Assembly (NCBI GenBank): GCA_026003615.1
Contig: BPHQ01000001.1
Coordinates: 992,001 to 1,056,000, forward strand
Direction: 5' to 3'
DNA length: 64,000 bases
Source of the DNA: Bellilinea sp.
Lineage (GTDB): Bacteria > Chloroflexota > Anaerolineae > Anaerolineales > Anaerolineaceae
Position numbers and translations under genes: made by a program. The notes beneath the pieces are model-generated. The model was not told the origin of the DNA and did not search any database. It was given only the letters and a program-made list of their open reading frames with translations. Shown one piece after another: positions 38,764 through 48,179 of the stretch (positions are counted from its first letter, which is position 1; each line of letters starts with the position of its first letter).

Positions 38764-39569
38764 TCGCGTATCAAGATACACACTGCCATCTGAACCTTTA
38801 CCAATTTGATAATGATCTAGAAGAGGTCATCCATCGAGCTATTCAGCAAGGCGTTGACCGGATTTTAGTTCCCGGAATTGATTTGGAAACCAGCCTGCGA
38901 TCTGTCGAAATTTGCGAGAAATTTGAGATAGTTTACGCAGCAGTTGGCGTTCATCCAAATAACGCCTCATCGTGGGATAACACCAGCATACAAAGATTGA
39001 GAAATCTTTGCACTCACCCCAAAGTGGTTGCCATTGGCGAAATAGGTTTGGATTACTACCGTAATTATGCGGAACCGGAAATTCAAAAGAAAATTTTGGT
39101 GACTCAAATGGAACTGGCAATGGAATTTTCCAAACCGGTAGTCATTCATAACCGCAATGCTTTTAAAGACCTGATGTCTATTCTCTCCAATTGGGTCATC
39201 AATTTACGATTATCGGGTAATCCATTGTCAGAAAGACCGGGTGTTCTCCACGCCTTTGATGGAGATCTAGAAATCGTAAATCAAGCCATCGAATTGGGTT
39301 TTTACCTTGGAGTAGCCGGACCCGTCACCTTTACCAATGCTGAGGATCGTCAGAATATCACCAAGTCAATTCCATTGCGAGCAATGATTGCGGAAACCGA
39401 TGCTCCCTATTTGGCGCCTCATCCTTTCCGTGGAAAGCGAAATGAGCCAGCATGGGTTAGTCTGGTTGTCCAAAAAATTTCCATGCTGAAAGCACAATCG
39501 CTCGAAGAAATTACTACAACATTAACCCATAACGGTAATCATTTATTTGGATGGAGATCGTCTGATTGA
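38760..39569 (+). CDS. tatD: TatD family metal-dependent deoxyribonuclease
   Basis: The start is taken as GTG 38760, overlapping the TGA of the hexomutase gene; the open frame reaches back to 38640, but that part only mirrors the upstream gene. The 269-residue protein has the family motifs [43 protein letters not shown] and [19 protein letters not shown], which supply the two-metal site. TatD proteins are 3'-5' DNases or related amidohydrolase-fold hydrolases. The next gene begins at its stop codon. Confidence 0.93.
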   Translation: MIAYQDTHCHLNLYQFDNDLEEVIHRAIQQGVDRILVPGIDLETSLRSVEICEKFEIVYAAVGVHPNNASSWDNTSIQRLRNLCTHPKVVAIGEIGLDYYRNYAEPEIQKKILVTQMELAMEFSKPVVIHNRNAFKDLMSILSNWVINLRLSGNPLSERPGVLHAFDGDLEIVNQAIELGFYLGVAGPVTFTNAEDRQNITKSIPLRAMIAETDAPYLAPHPFRGKRNEPAWVSLVVQKISMLKAQSLEEITTTLTHNGNHLFGWRSSD

Positions 39570-40537
39570 GCACCACAACGTCCTTTTTCATTCCCGTACA
39601 GGAACAAATCCATCAGGTGGAATCCTTGATGCAGTTTCAAGCAGAAGGGCACCATGCGGATTTACAAGCTGCCTTGAGGCATTTATTGACCTCTGGAGGA
39701 AAACGCATACGCCCTACTGTGACTTTATTGGTTGGTAGAATGCTGGGAGCGCCTCAGGAAAAGTTAATTACACTGGCCGCAGCGATAGAACTTTTACACA
39801 CTGCCACTCTCGTCCACGATGATTTGATTGATGGGGCTCTATTACGCCGCGGGATTCCGACGCTCAATTCGCAATGGTCGCCCGGTGCCACCGTCTTAAC
39901 CGGAGATTTCCTCTTTGCGCGGGCTGCCAAACTTGCCGCGGATACAGAGTCCATACCGGTGATGAGTTTATTTTCCAGTACCCTCAGTGTTATTGTCAAT
40001 GGAGAAATTTCCCAACTTTTTTCCAGTCGCTGCCAGGCAGATCGTGAAAGTTATTATCAGCGGATTTACGCGAAGACCGCATCCTTATTTGAAACATCGG
40101 CTACCTGTGCTGCGCTAATCAGCCCGGTCACTGAGGAAACCATCCAAATCATTCGGACCTTTGGGTACAATATCGGTATGGCTTTCCAGATCATGGATGA
40201 TGTCCTGGACTTTATCAGTGATCCTACCAAATTGGGGAAACCAGTAGGCAGTGATCTACGCCAGGGTTTAATCACACTTCCTACTCTATATTACATTGAA
40301 GACCATCCAGAAGATCAAATGGTGCAACAAATTCTGGAAGGCCATTGTCCACACTACGAGGAAGACATCAAGAACCTGGTTGATCGAATACGCAGCAGCC
40401 CGGCAATTGACCACTCAATTGCAGAAGCAGAACGGTATGTCAATGAGGCGATGAATTTTCTGCAAAAACTTCCTTCTTGTCCCGAAAAAACCCACCTGGA
40501 AGAATTGACCCTTTACATCACACGTCGAGAGCTCTAA
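39566..40537 (+). CDS. Trans-polyprenyl diphosphate synthase
   Basis: The protein has both aspartate-rich motifs, VHDDLIDGALLRRG (D85, D86, D89) and QIMDDVLDF, with GGKRIRP near residue 44. These are the hallmarks of E-type isoprenyl diphosphate synthases. Small residues before the first motif suggest a long-chain product such as the tail of a menaquinone. The start is a TTG overlapping the tatD stop (TTGA), with GGAG 9 bases upstream. It ends about 15 bases before a hairpin shared with the tRNA gene on the other strand. Chain length must be tested. Confidence 0.92.
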   Translation: MSTTTSFFIPVQEQIHQVESLMQFQAEGHHADLQAALRHLLTSGGKRIRPTVTLLVGRMLGAPQEKLITLAAAIELLHTATLVHDDLIDGALLRRGIPTLNSQWSPGATVLTGDFLFARAAKLAADTESIPVMSLFSSTLSVIVNGEISQLFSSRCQADRESYYQRIYAKTASLFETSATCAALISPVTEETIQIIRTFGYNIGMAFQIMDDVLDFISDPTKLGKPVGSDLRQGLITLPTLYYIEDHPEDQMVQQILEGHCPHYEEDIKNLVDRIRSSPAIDHSIAEAERYVNEAMNFLQKLPSCPEKTHLEELTLYITRREL

Positions 40538-40551
40538 TCACCCATAAAAAA

Positions 40552-40576
40552 AAGCCACCTCATTCTGAGGTGGCTT
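40552..40576 (-). terminator. Terminator of the tRNA-Leu gene
   Basis: AAGCCACCTCA and TGAGGTGGCTT form an 11-bp stem with a 3-base loop. On the minus strand it is followed by a run of T, so it ends the tRNA transcript. On the plus strand, after the prenyl synthase gene, it lacks a T-run and would be weaker. Confidence 0.9.
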
Positions 40577-40577
40577 G

Positions 40578-40659
40578 TGCGCTGGGTGGGAGTTGAACCC
40601 ACACGCCTTTCGGCACATGGCCCTCAACCATGCCTGTCTGCCAATTCCAGCACCAGCGC
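40578..40659 (-). tRNA. tRNA-Leu (anticodon GAG)
   Basis: Read on the minus strand, GCGCTGG pairs with CCAGCGC as acceptor stem, and GTGGGTTCAACTCCCAC is the T arm. The anticodon stem CATGG/CCATG encloses TTGAGGG, so the anticodon is GAG, reading CUC and CUU. The variable arm (GTGCCGAAAGGCGT) is long, as class II tRNA-Leu requires. The discriminator base is A, and CCA is not encoded (CAA follows), so a CCA-adding enzyme is needed. Confidence 0.96.
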
Positions 40660-40672
40660 AATCGGCTTCGAT

Positions 40673-40700
40673 ATTATAATCTGCTCTGGTTGTATGTCAA
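40673..40700 (-). promoter_or_regulatory. Consensus promoter of the tRNA-Leu gene
   Basis: TTGACA (40700-40695) and TATAAT (40678-40673) match both consensus hexamers, with a 16-base spacer on the minus strand. The mature tRNA begins 14 bases after the -10 box. Confidence 0.85.
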
Positions 40701-40739
40701 GAAATCCACCAGCAGATACCCAACTCAACGGAGGATGCG

Positions 40740-41771
40740 ATGACCATTATTTTGGACGCCATGGGTTCGGACAATTATCCCGACCCCGAAATTCAAGCAG
40801 CAGTCATGACAGCCAGAGAATACTCGTCAGATGAAATCATTTTGGTTGGTGACGAGAATCTCATTATCCCCAAATTGAAGGCACTGAATGCTCAAAATCT
40901 CCCCATAAAGGTTGAACACGCCCCCGATTTGGTAGAAATGGGGGAAAAACCGGTAGAAGCAGCCAAACGAAAACCCCGCAACTCCATGGCGGTTGGGCTA
41001 AACCTTGTCAAAGGAGGGCGAGGAGATGCGTTTGTTACTGCCGGAAATACCGGTGCCGCAATGTTCAATGCCTTGCGTATCCTTGGGCGGATCAAGGGAG
41101 TTGCCCGACCTGCATTAACGGCACTTTTTCCGGTTAAGGGGGGGCATTGTGTCGTTCTTGACATCGGCGCTAATGCCGATTGCCGTCCTGAGTTTCTGCT
41201 TCAGTTTGCAGTTCTAGGGAACATTTATGCCGAAAAAATTCTGAACAGAACGAATCCCCGTGTCGGTTTGTTATCCAATGGAGAAGAAGCAGGCAAGGGA
41301 AATCAATTAATAAAAGATACCTATCCCGTGTTGGAAAAATCCGGTTTAAACTTCATCGGCAATGTGGAAGGCAAAGAGCTCTTCGGGGGGGCTGCCGATG
41401 TCGTTGTAACGGATGGCTTTACCGGAAACATTCTCTTAAAATCCAGTGAGGCAGTTGCAAAGTTGTTAACGGATACTTTGAAAGAAGAATTGACCGCTTC
41501 CATCACAACCAAGATTGGCGCATTGCTCGCAAAACCCGCATTTCTAAAACTAAAAGCCATGATGGATCCTTCAGAAGTGGGGGCTGCACCACTTTTGGGA
41601 ATTGACGGATTAGTCTTTGTCGGTCACGGACGTTCTGACAGCCGCGCCATGTACAACGCAATTCGCGTCGCTCAATCTGCGGTCAAGGCAGGTTTACTAC
41701 CAGCCATGCGCTCCGCAATCGAAGAACGTCTTGAGATGGTTGAAAATATTGCCAAAGAAACTTTGAACTAA
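40740..41771 (+). CDS. plsX: Phosphate acyltransferase PlsX
   Basis: PlsX makes acyl-phosphate from acyl-ACP and phosphate, the first step of phosphatidic acid synthesis with PlsY. The 343-residue protein has the family start IILDAMGSDNYP, VKGGRGDAFVTAGNTGAAM, LLSNGEEAGKGNQL, GNVEGKELFGGAADVVVTDGFTGNI and VGHGRSDSRAMYNAIRVA. CGGAGG lies 5 bases before the ATG. The usual partners fabD, fabG and acpP are not beside it. It is followed by an unknown membrane protein at 23 bases. Confidence 0.96.
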   Translation: MTIILDAMGSDNYPDPEIQAAVMTAREYSSDEIILVGDENLIIPKLKALNAQNLPIKVEHAPDLVEMGEKPVEAAKRKPRNSMAVGLNLVKGGRGDAFVTAGNTGAAMFNALRILGRIKGVARPALTALFPVKGGHCVVLDIGANADCRPEFLLQFAVLGNIYAEKILNRTNPRVGLLSNGEEAGKGNQLIKDTYPVLEKSGLNFIGNVEGKELFGGAADVVVTDGFTGNILLKSSEAVAKLLTDTLKEELTASITTKIGALLAKPAFLKLKAMMDPSEVGAAPLLGIDGLVFVGHGRSDSRAMYNAIRVAQSAVKAGLLPAMRSAIEERLEMVENIAKETLN

Positions 41772-41794
41772 TCCCGAATTGAGGTACCCAAATT

Positions 41795-42496
41795 ATGAAA
41801 ATCGTTTCTAATACCAAACTGATCAAGCGCAATAAAAAAATTGGTCAAACCCTTACCATTGGTGCTCTGATCGTTCTTGCCATTGGCTTATATTACTCCT
41901 TTACCCAACCGGAGCAAATCACCATTACTTTCGGTGCTTTATTATTTGGATTTTTAATGACCCAAATTGGCATCTACTTTGGTAACCGATGGGGAAGGTC
42001 TCCTCGTCCGGATGAATTGCTAACTTCCGGATTGAAAGGTCTCGAAGATAAGTATACCCTTTATCATTACATAACCGATATACCCCACGCTCTCATCGGC
42101 CCAGCAGGCATAATTGCCTTGATTCCTATTTCCGTTGGTGGAACGATCATTTACGATGAGAATAAAAACCGCTTTCGGCAAAAAGGGGGAAATCTTTATT
42201 TGAAGATATTTGGACAAGAGGGACTTGGCAGACCCGATTTGGATGCCCAGTACACGATCAACGATTTGGAAAAATTTCTCAAGAAAAAATTTCCCGAATT
42301 GGAAATCCCTGAAATTCAATCCATTTTGGTATTTACCAATCCAAAAGCTCGATTAGAAACCAACGGTGCTCCAATCCCAGCCCTACCTTTGGAAAAATTA
42401 AAGGAGTTTATTCGAAAACGGGGAAAAGAGAAACCAGTCAATTATTCTCTGGTACAGGCAATTCAAAAAGGCTTACCGGAGGATGACATACTTTAA
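41795..42496 (+). CDS. Membrane-anchored protein with a degenerate NERD-like domain
   Basis: Residues 20-40 and 43-65 are hydrophobic helices. The soluble part has GLKGLEDKYTLYHYITDIPH and HALIGPAGIIALIPISVGGTI, which resemble the NERD fold (G-E, then H-V-L-V-G-P-x-G-V-x-V-I-E-x-K). The E-x-K pair expected in an active NERD nuclease is missing, being replaced by PISVG. The C-terminus is basic and has no recognised domain. It probably travels with plsX. Function unknown; the NERD relation is inference from motif order. Confidence 0.6.
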   Translation: MKIVSNTKLIKRNKKIGQTLTIGALIVLAIGLYYSFTQPEQITITFGALLFGFLMTQIGIYFGNRWGRSPRPDELLTSGLKGLEDKYTLYHYITDIPHALIGPAGIIALIPISVGGTIIYDENKNRFRQKGGNLYLKIFGQEGLGRPDLDAQYTINDLEKFLKKKFPELEIPEIQSILVFTNPKARLETNGAPIPALPLEKLKEFIRKRGKEKPVNYSLVQAIQKGLPEDDIL

Positions 42497-43284
42497 TTTT
42501 TATTTTCTCTTTTGGTTTGAATCTTTTTTTGAAACCCCTCTTTACGAGGGGGCTTTCTTTGCTCTTGAACCAATTTTGTAAGATCCTTTACCTCTGCAGG
42601 GCTCAGGTATCTCCATTCCCCCGGTTTCAAGTTACCCAGCTTCAAATTTCCAATGCGCACCCGAACAATTCGATTGACCGGTAATCCAATTGTTTTACCA
42701 ATCTCTCGTATCTGTCTTTTCTTTCCTTCTCTCATAATAACGCGAAGCCATACTCCCTTGCCCGCGCTCCCCTCTATACTGACCCGGGCAGGTGCTGTGC
42801 GTGTCCCATCCGCAAGTACTACACCTCGCTGCCATATTGCCAATTGTTCCTCATCTGGTTTAGTGAATAACAATACTCGGTATTCTTTCTCATGCCCATA
42901 TCGCGGATGGGTAAGCCGATTTGCCATTTCTCCATCGTTGGTCAAAAGCATTAAACCTTCACTGTCATAATCCAGCCTTCCAACAACAAATACATGTTCC
43001 GGCAATGGCACCAGGTCAAACACGGTTTTGCGTTCAGTACCCTTCACATCATCTGAGAGCACCCCACGCGGTTTGTTTAATGCAATGTAAATTTTCTTAC
43101 CACTGGGTTTGGGGATTGGTTGCCCGTCCACAGTGATCTCGTCCGTTTCGGCATCTGCCTTTGCTCCAAGTGAAATCACTTCCCCATTCACCCTCACCCT
43201 GCCATCTGCAATCAATAGTTCGCAGGATCGCCTCGATCCATAACCTGCTCTAGATAAGATTTTCTGTACCCTTTCCTCTCCCAT
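42493..43284 (-). CDS. rluB: Ribosomal large-subunit pseudouridine synthase B
   Basis: An S4 RNA-binding domain (VQKILSRAGYGSRRSCELLIADGRVRVNG) is followed by a RsuA/RluB catalytic domain. The catalytic aspartate lies in VGRLDYDSEGLMLLTNDG, and NKPRGVLSD and MREGKKRQIREIG are standard. The likely target is the 23S rRNA helix 89 region as in RluB; other RsuA-type targets are possible. The basic tail (PPRKEGFQKKIQTKRENKN) is an extension. It is 3 bases from scpB upstream, the usual scpB-rluB pairing. Its stop shares bases with the convergent plus-strand gene. Confidence 0.94.
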   Translation of the reverse strand: MGEERVQKILSRAGYGSRRSCELLIADGRVRVNGEVISLGAKADAETDEITVDGQPIPKPSGKKIYIALNKPRGVLSDDVKGTERKTVFDLVPLPEHVFVVGRLDYDSEGLMLLTNDGEMANRLTHPRYGHEKEYRVLLFTKPDEEQLAIWQRGVVLADGTRTAPARVSIEGSAGKGVWLRVIMREGKKRQIREIGKTIGLPVNRIVRVRIGNLKLGNLKPGEWRYLSPAEVKDLTKLVQEQRKPPRKEGFQKKIQTKRENKN

Positions 43285-43287
43285 TGA

Positions 43288-43863
43288 TCAATCCTTTAAT
43301 AATTTCTGTTCTTCTGGGCTGACCCCTTCCTGTTCCATCAATTCGAAGGGTGGTAAATCATCAAGCGAATTTAAACCAAAATGTTGCAGAAAATCCATGG
43401 TTGTCCCATACAAAATTGGACGGCCAGGGCTTTCTGCTCTGCCAACTTCCTGAACCAGTCCCTTGGAAAGCAGGCTTTTCAAGACCCCGTCGCTGTTCAC
43501 CCCTCTAATTGCATCAATCCCTGGACGTGTGATGGGTTGGCGATAGGCAATAATCGCCAGTGTTTCAAGTGCAGCGCGGCTGAGTCGGCTGGTTGCCTCT
43601 AAACCTAAGAAACGCTCAATTAACACAGCCAATTCGGCAGGAGTTGTCAGTTGATATTTGCCTTGAAAAAATTGAATTCTTATGCCGCGTCCCTGCTGAA
43701 AGATCAAAGATAATTTTCTTATGCCTTCTTCAACCTCAATGGTAGGAATCCCTATTGCTTCCGCAAGTTGATGAGCGCTCACTGGTGAAGGAGCAACAAA
43801 CAACAGGGCTTCCAACTTTGATTCCAATGAAAACTGATCCTCAGGTAGGTTCGTTTCACTCAT
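43288..43863 (-). CDS. scpB: Segregation and condensation protein B
   Basis: ScpB is a winged-helix partner of SMC and ScpA in chromosome condensation. ESKLEALLFVAPSPVSAHQLAEAIG opens the first winged helix. LSRAALETLAIIAYRQPITRPGIDAIRGVNSDGVL and LVQEVGRAESPGRPILYGTT form the second. The length (191 residues) is normal. ScpA, commonly just upstream, is not here, so the condensin genes are split in this genome. A TATAAT on the minus strand at 43902-43897 may belong to its promoter. Confidence 0.95.
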   Translation of the reverse strand: MSETNLPEDQFSLESKLEALLFVAPSPVSAHQLAEAIGIPTIEVEEGIRKLSLIFQQGRGIRIQFFQGKYQLTTPAELAVLIERFLGLEATSRLSRAALETLAIIAYRQPITRPGIDAIRGVNSDGVLKSLLSKGLVQEVGRAESPGRPILYGTTMDFLQHFGLNSLDDLPPFELMEQEGVSPEEQKLLKD

Positions 43864-43871
43864 GCTATAAT
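43863..43871 (+). promoter_or_regulatory. Extended -10 promoter of the G5 lipoprotein gene
   Basis: TGCTATAAT is a TG-extended -10 box on the plus strand with no clear -35. It would start transcription near 43,878, about 26 bases before the TTG start of the downstream gene. Confidence 0.5.
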
Positions 43872-43903
43872 ATGCCTGTTCAAATAATCTTGGCTGATTA
43901 TAC

Positions 43904-45550
43904 TTGAATCAGATAAAAACGAATAAGATTGCTGGTCTTGTGATCAATACTGAATTAAACAAAGGGCTGCATTTTTCTCTTAACCTCTTTTGGATGGTGG
44001 TGTTTTCCCTTTTCTTTATTGGGGGGTGTAGTTCATCCCGTTCCACTGCCGATTCAAACCTTATTGTTACCCTCGTAGATGATAACAATAAGGTTGAGTT
44101 AGCTGTTCCTTTCGGGTCATCTGTTTTAGAAGCTCTGAAGTTGGCAAATATTGAATTGGGTTCCCTGGATCGCACAGAACCTCCTTCTTTTTCAATCATT
44201 ACTGAACCAACTACCATTAAGATTACTCGTGTAATCGAAGAATTTGAACAGGAAGAAATTGTCATTCCGTTTGAAAGACAAACTGTAAAAAACGAAAATC
44301 TCACCGAGGGTGAATCTTTGCTGGTTCAACCCGGAGAAAATGGTCTACAACAAATTACTTATCGCCGGTTGATCGAAAACGGGATTGAAACATCCCGATC
44401 AATTTTCAAGATCGAGGTAGTGAAAGAAGCCAGACCGGAAATTGTAATGGTGGGGATTCAGTCACCGTTCATTCCTCTGGAAATCCCGGGCAAACTTGCT
44501 TATCTGACCGCGGGTAATGCCTGGCTAATTGAAAAAGATACTCGTCAGCGAAAGCCCATTGTAACCACCGGTGATCTGGACGGACGAATCTTTAGTCTGT
44601 CACCCAATGGTGAGTGGTTACTTTATACACGCAAGGCAAGTACGGAGGGAGAAATCAATACACTTTGGGTTGTCAACCTCAACCAGGAGGACGCTCAACC
44701 TATCAATCTCAACGCTAAAAACATTATTCACTTTGCCGAATGGTTGCCTAATCGAACAGCCACAATCCTGTACTCCACTGTTGAACCTCGATCCACTGCA
44801 CCCGGTTGGCAAGCCAACAACGACTTAAGACGACTTGTGTTTAATGCTTCTGGAAGAGTTGTTCGCGATGATATCCTGGTTGAAACCAATGCGGGTGGCA
44901 TATATGGATGGTGGGGAACCTCTTATCACATTTCACCAACATCCAATTCCATTGCTTATGCCAGACCCGATTCAGTCGGATTGGTAAACGAAGAAGAAAG
45001 CTCTCTGAATCCTCTCATTTCCATCTTACCTTTCCAAACTCGCTCGGATTGGGCTTGGATTCCAGGTGTTGAATGGAGTACGGATGGAAAAGTGCTTTAT
45101 GTGGTGAATCATGCTCCAATGTCTGGGTTGAATGATCCGGAATCATCCCCGCTTTTTGACTTGAACGCCTATATCTTACCATCCGGCCCATTGATAAAAT
45201 TGGTTTCCCAAACCGGTATGTTTGCATATCCAAGCATCTCCAAAGGGGAAACCCCCAACCAAACCTGGCTTGCTTTTTTGGAAGCGATCTTCCCAGAACA
45301 AAGCGAAAACAGCCGCTATCGTTTGATCGTAACACAACCAGATGGTTCAAACCGAAAAGTGGTTTTTCCAACGGAAGGGGGTATTGGCCTAGACCCTCAA
45401 AAAGTGGTTTGGTCACCCATCCACACCGAGTCCTCACAAAGTTTTCTTGGTTTTATTTATCAAGGAAATGTCTGGCTTTTATCAACCGAAGATTGGCAGC
45501 CCAGACAGGTTACCGGCGACAACCTGATCACACGAATTGATTGGAAATAA
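43904..45550 (+). CDS. Lipoprotein with ubiquitin-like DUF348 and G5 domains and a beta-propeller-like C-terminus
   Basis: The N-terminal hydrophobic segment ends in a lipobox (FFIGGC, with Ser after it), so the protein is a surface lipoprotein. Residues about 52-108 resemble the DUF348 fold (VPFGSSVLEALKLANIELGSLDR), and about 112-185 a G5 domain (QQITYRRLIENGIETSRS), a pair known from YabE and Rpf-type cell-wall proteins. The rest repeats short strands like GEWLLYTRK and IAYARPDSVG, like a TolB/WD-type propeller. No Rpf catalytic domain is seen. The start is TTG 43904 or GTG 43940; neither has a good ribosome site. It likely binds cell-wall or surface glycan. Confidence 0.75.
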   Translation: MNQIKTNKIAGLVINTELNKGLHFSLNLFWMVVFSLFFIGGCSSSRSTADSNLIVTLVDDNNKVELAVPFGSSVLEALKLANIELGSLDRTEPPSFSIITEPTTIKITRVIEEFEQEEIVIPFERQTVKNENLTEGESLLVQPGENGLQQITYRRLIENGIETSRSIFKIEVVKEARPEIVMVGIQSPFIPLEIPGKLAYLTAGNAWLIEKDTRQRKPIVTTGDLDGRIFSLSPNGEWLLYTRKASTEGEINTLWVVNLNQEDAQPINLNAKNIIHFAEWLPNRTATILYSTVEPRSTAPGWQANNDLRRLVFNASGRVVRDDILVETNAGGIYGWWGTSYHISPTSNSIAYARPDSVGLVNEEESSLNPLISILPFQTRSDWAWIPGVEWSTDGKVLYVVNHAPMSGLNDPESSPLFDLNAYILPSGPLIKLVSQTGMFAYPSISKGETPNQTWLAFLEAIFPEQSENSRYRLIVTQPDGSNRKVVFPTEGGIGLDPQKVVWSPIHTESSQSFLGFIYQGNVWLLSTEDWQPRQVTGDNLITRIDWK

Positions 45551-45576
45551 TATCCTAATTGAAAGGTTCAAACCTC

Positions 45577-46536
45577 ATGAGAATTTTAGTAACTGGTGCA
45601 GCAGGATTCTTAGGATCGCATCTTTGCGAACGCTTATTGAATGAAGGGCATTCGGTTGTTGGTATGGACAACTTTATTACGGGAAGCCCGGAAAATCTTG
45701 CTCACCTCGCCAATAATCCCCATTTTGAGTTCATCCGCCACGATGTTGCGAATTTCATTTTCGTACCGGGCAAAGTTGATGCCGTTTTACACTTCGCATC
45801 ACCAGCCAGTCCAAATCCCTCGTCCCCTTACGGCTATACAAACTTGCCAATACAAACCATGAAAGCCGGTGCGTTGGGAACGCACAACACTCTTGGGGTC
45901 GCTCGCGCACATAATGCTCGCTATTTACTTGCTTCAACCAGCGAGATTTATGGTGATCCCCTCGAACACCCCCAGAAAGAAACCTATTGGGGGCATGTGG
46001 ATCCAATCGGCATCCGCTCAGTTTATGATGAGGCCAAACGCTTCGCAGAAGCACTGACAATGGCATATCATCGCTATCACGGCATTGATACACGAATCGT
46101 TCGGATCTTTAACACCTACGGTCCTCGAATGCGCCTGGATGATGGTCGAGTTGTACCTAACTTTATTCAACAGGCTTTACGCGGAGAACCTCTCACCGTT
46201 TATGGGGACGGTTCACAGACTCGCAGTTTTTGTTATGTAGATGATCTGATTGAAGGTATATACCGATTGCTGATGTCCGACGAACACTTACCTGTAAATA
46301 TTGGCAATCCCGCAGAAATTACGATTTTAGAATTCGCCGAGACCATTAACCGCCTGGTTGGTAATAAGGGCGGCATCATCATGAAGCAACATTCTCGATT
46401 AGGTGACGATCCGCAGCGACGACGTCCAGACATCACTCGAGCAAAGGAAATCTTAAAATGGCAGCCGACAATTTCATTAGAAGAAGGGATCATGAGGACC
46501 ATACCCTATTTCAAAAAGAAAATGGGATTGGAATGA
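45577..46536 (+). CDS. UDP-glucuronate decarboxylase family SDR
   Basis: The protein has [34 protein letters not shown] (catalytic Tyr and Lys), [45 protein letters not shown] and [13 protein letters not shown]. The last segments are close to UDP-xylose synthases, which oxidise UDP-glucuronate and decarboxylate it to UDP-xylose. ATG 45577 is chosen over TTG 45559; AAAGG is about 10 bases upstream. The length (319 residues) is typical. Its stop overlaps the GtrA gene. UDP-xylose would feed surface glycans. Confidence 0.9.
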   Translation: MRILVTGAAGFLGSHLCERLLNEGHSVVGMDNFITGSPENLAHLANNPHFEFIRHDVANFIFVPGKVDAVLHFASPASPNPSSPYGYTNLPIQTMKAGALGTHNTLGVARAHNARYLLASTSEIYGDPLEHPQKETYWGHVDPIGIRSVYDEAKRFAEALTMAYHRYHGIDTRIVRIFNTYGPRMRLDDGRVVPNFIQQALRGEPLTVYGDGSQTRSFCYVDDLIEGIYRLLMSDEHLPVNIGNPAEITILEFAETINRLVGNKGGIIMKQHSRLGDDPQRRRPDITRAKEILKWQPTISLEEGIMRTIPYFKKKMGLE

Positions 46537-46997
46537 TTTTGACAGATTCCCGTGAACGAACTCGATTTTTCCGCTTTGCGATTGTTGGAGCAGTTGGAGC
46601 GGTCATAGATTTCGGTATTTTTAATTTTCTCACACACTCCACACCATATTTTCGGGAAAATGCTGTATTTGCACAGGCAATCTCCTTTACGCTTGCCGTT
46701 TTCAGCAATTTCACATGGAATCGTCTATGGACTTATCCGGATTCACGCAGTAAACCTATCATGCGCCAGTGGCTGCAGTTTGTCATCGTGAGTGTAATTG
46801 GTCTAGCTATTCGTACTCCAATCTTCTTGTGGTTGGAAAGTGTATTGATACGAGCCTTTACCGGGTGGTTTCCCAAAGGCGTCGTGACTCCTATTGTGAT
46901 AGCACATAACGCTGCACTGGCAATCGTCATTGGAACCGTTATGATTTGGAACTTCATCGCCAACCGGTATTGGACTTACAATGATGTCAATACTTAA
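46533..46997 (+). CDS. GtrA family membrane protein
   Basis: Four hydrophobic helices and the N-terminal [21 protein letters not shown] match GtrA, which is thought to flip polyprenyl-linked sugars across the membrane. [21 protein letters not shown] and [11 protein letters not shown] are further family signs. The ATG at 46533 overlaps the decarboxylase stop (ATGA), giving 154 residues; the longer frame back to 46458 is a shadow of that gene. A GtrB-like glycosyltransferase is not adjacent, though one is encoded at 11195-12409. Confidence 0.9.
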   Translation: MILTDSRERTRFFRFAIVGAVGAVIDFGIFNFLTHSTPYFRENAVFAQAISFTLAVFSNFTWNRLWTYPDSRSKPIMRQWLQFVIVSVIGLAIRTPIFLWLESVLIRAFTGWFPKGVVTPIVIAHNAALAIVIGTVMIWNFIANRYWTYNDVNT

Positions 46998-47006
46998 ATA
47001 AACCCC

Positions 47007-48179
47007 ATGACCGAATCACCCGTTGAAGAATCTTCTTTCACCCCCTCCAATATTCGCTCCCTGCGAGAATTAATAGATTTAGTCTCCGGCAGAAGCATTA
47101 AGGATCATCTCCCTCAGGAAGATGCTGGCTTTGCTGAAGTATTACCCTTCCCGTTTCTTGCATTGGTAGGACAGAAGGAGATGAAGATCGCCTTGTGCCT
47201 TGCCCTCATCAATCCTGAAATTGGCGGCGTTCTTCTCATAGGCCCACGAGGAACAGGAAAAACAACTGCGGTGCGATCCTTAATCGACTTGCTTCCACCC
47301 GTGGAACGTAGCGCTTGTTTTTATGGGTGTTTACCCGAGGATATCGAAGCTTTCGGGATGGATGGGGTGTGTCCCGATTGTGCAAAAAAATATGCGGAAG
47401 GGAGACCTTTAACGATTACCGATCGGGTGAAATTGGTGGAGCTGCCCCTGAATGCAAAACTTGAAGATGTAATTGGCGGTATTGACGAACGGGCTGTTGT
47501 TCACGACCGTTTACGATTAAAGCGAGGCATTCTTGCTCACGCTGATCTGAATATCCTCTATGTTGACGAAGTCAATCTGCTGGCTGATGAGATTGTTGAT
47601 GCAATTTTGGATGCATCCGCAAGTGGAAATTACACAGTCAGGCGCGGTCCGATTACGGCAACCTATCGTGCAAGATTCACACTGATTGGTTCAATGAATC
47701 CTGAGGAAGGCAACCTGCGCCCCCAAATCATGGATCGCTTTGGACTGCGTGTCATCGTAAAAGGTTTAGAAGAACCACAAGAAAGGCTGGAAGCATATCA
47801 TCGCGCTCACCTGTACCGTCAAAATCCCCGTAGAATGATCGCTCTGTACCAGTCTGAATCGAGCATGGCAGCCGAAGAAATTGCTCAGGCCAAAAGCATC
47901 CTTCCCAAGGTTATTTTGCCAGAAGAAGTTGCCGAACAAGCCATTCATCTCATTCAAAAAATGCAAATAGACTCCCTTCGCGCCGAGATAACTTTATTCG
48001 AAGCAGCCCGTGCCTTCGCCGCTGCTGATAACCGGACCGTTGTAACACTGGATGATATACGCCAGGTTGCCCCGATGGCCTTAAGATTACGCCGCTCTCG
48101 GTTTATGACCGAATATTTTTTGGGAACAAAAGAAGAAGAACAAGAAATCCAGAAGAAGATTGACGAATTATTGAAATGA
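47007..48179 (+). CDS. BchI/ChlI-type AAA+ ATPase
   Basis: The protein has Walker A GPRGTGKTT, the ELPLNAKLEDVIGGIDERAV insert, GILAHADLNILYVDEVNLL with Walker B, and GSMNPEEGNLRPQIMDRFGLRV, which define the magnesium-chelatase subunit I clade. A four-cysteine motif (C-x4-C near residues 95-125) may bind zinc or iron-sulfur. No BchD or BchH and no photosynthesis genes are present, so chlorophyll synthesis is unlikely; cobalt chelatase or a MoxR-like job is possible. Its stop overlaps the UroD-family gene by four bases, hinting at a tetrapyrrole or corrinoid function. Confidence 0.88.
   Translation: MTESPVEESSFTPSNIRSLRELIDLVSGRSIKDHLPQEDAGFAEVLPFPFLALVGQKEMKIALCLALINPEIGGVLLIGPRGTGKTTAVRSLIDLLPPVERSACFYGCLPEDIEAFGMDGVCPDCAKKYAEGRPLTITDRVKLVELPLNAKLEDVIGGIDERAVVHDRLRLKRGILAHADLNILYVDEVNLLADEIVDAILDASASGNYTVRRGPITATYRARFTLIGSMNPEEGNLRPQIMDRFGLRVIVKGLEEPQERLEAYHRAHLYRQNPRRMIALYQSESSMAAEEIAQAKSILPKVILPEEVAEQAIHLIQKMQIDSLRAEITLFEAARAFAAADNRTVVTLDDIRQVAPMALRLRRSRFMTEYFLGTKEEEQEIQKKIDELLK

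Noticed and set aside
47007-48179. Photosynthetic magnesium chelatase
   Set aside because: No bchD, bchH or other bacteriochlorophyll genes are in the window; BchI-like ATPases occur in many non-phototrophs.
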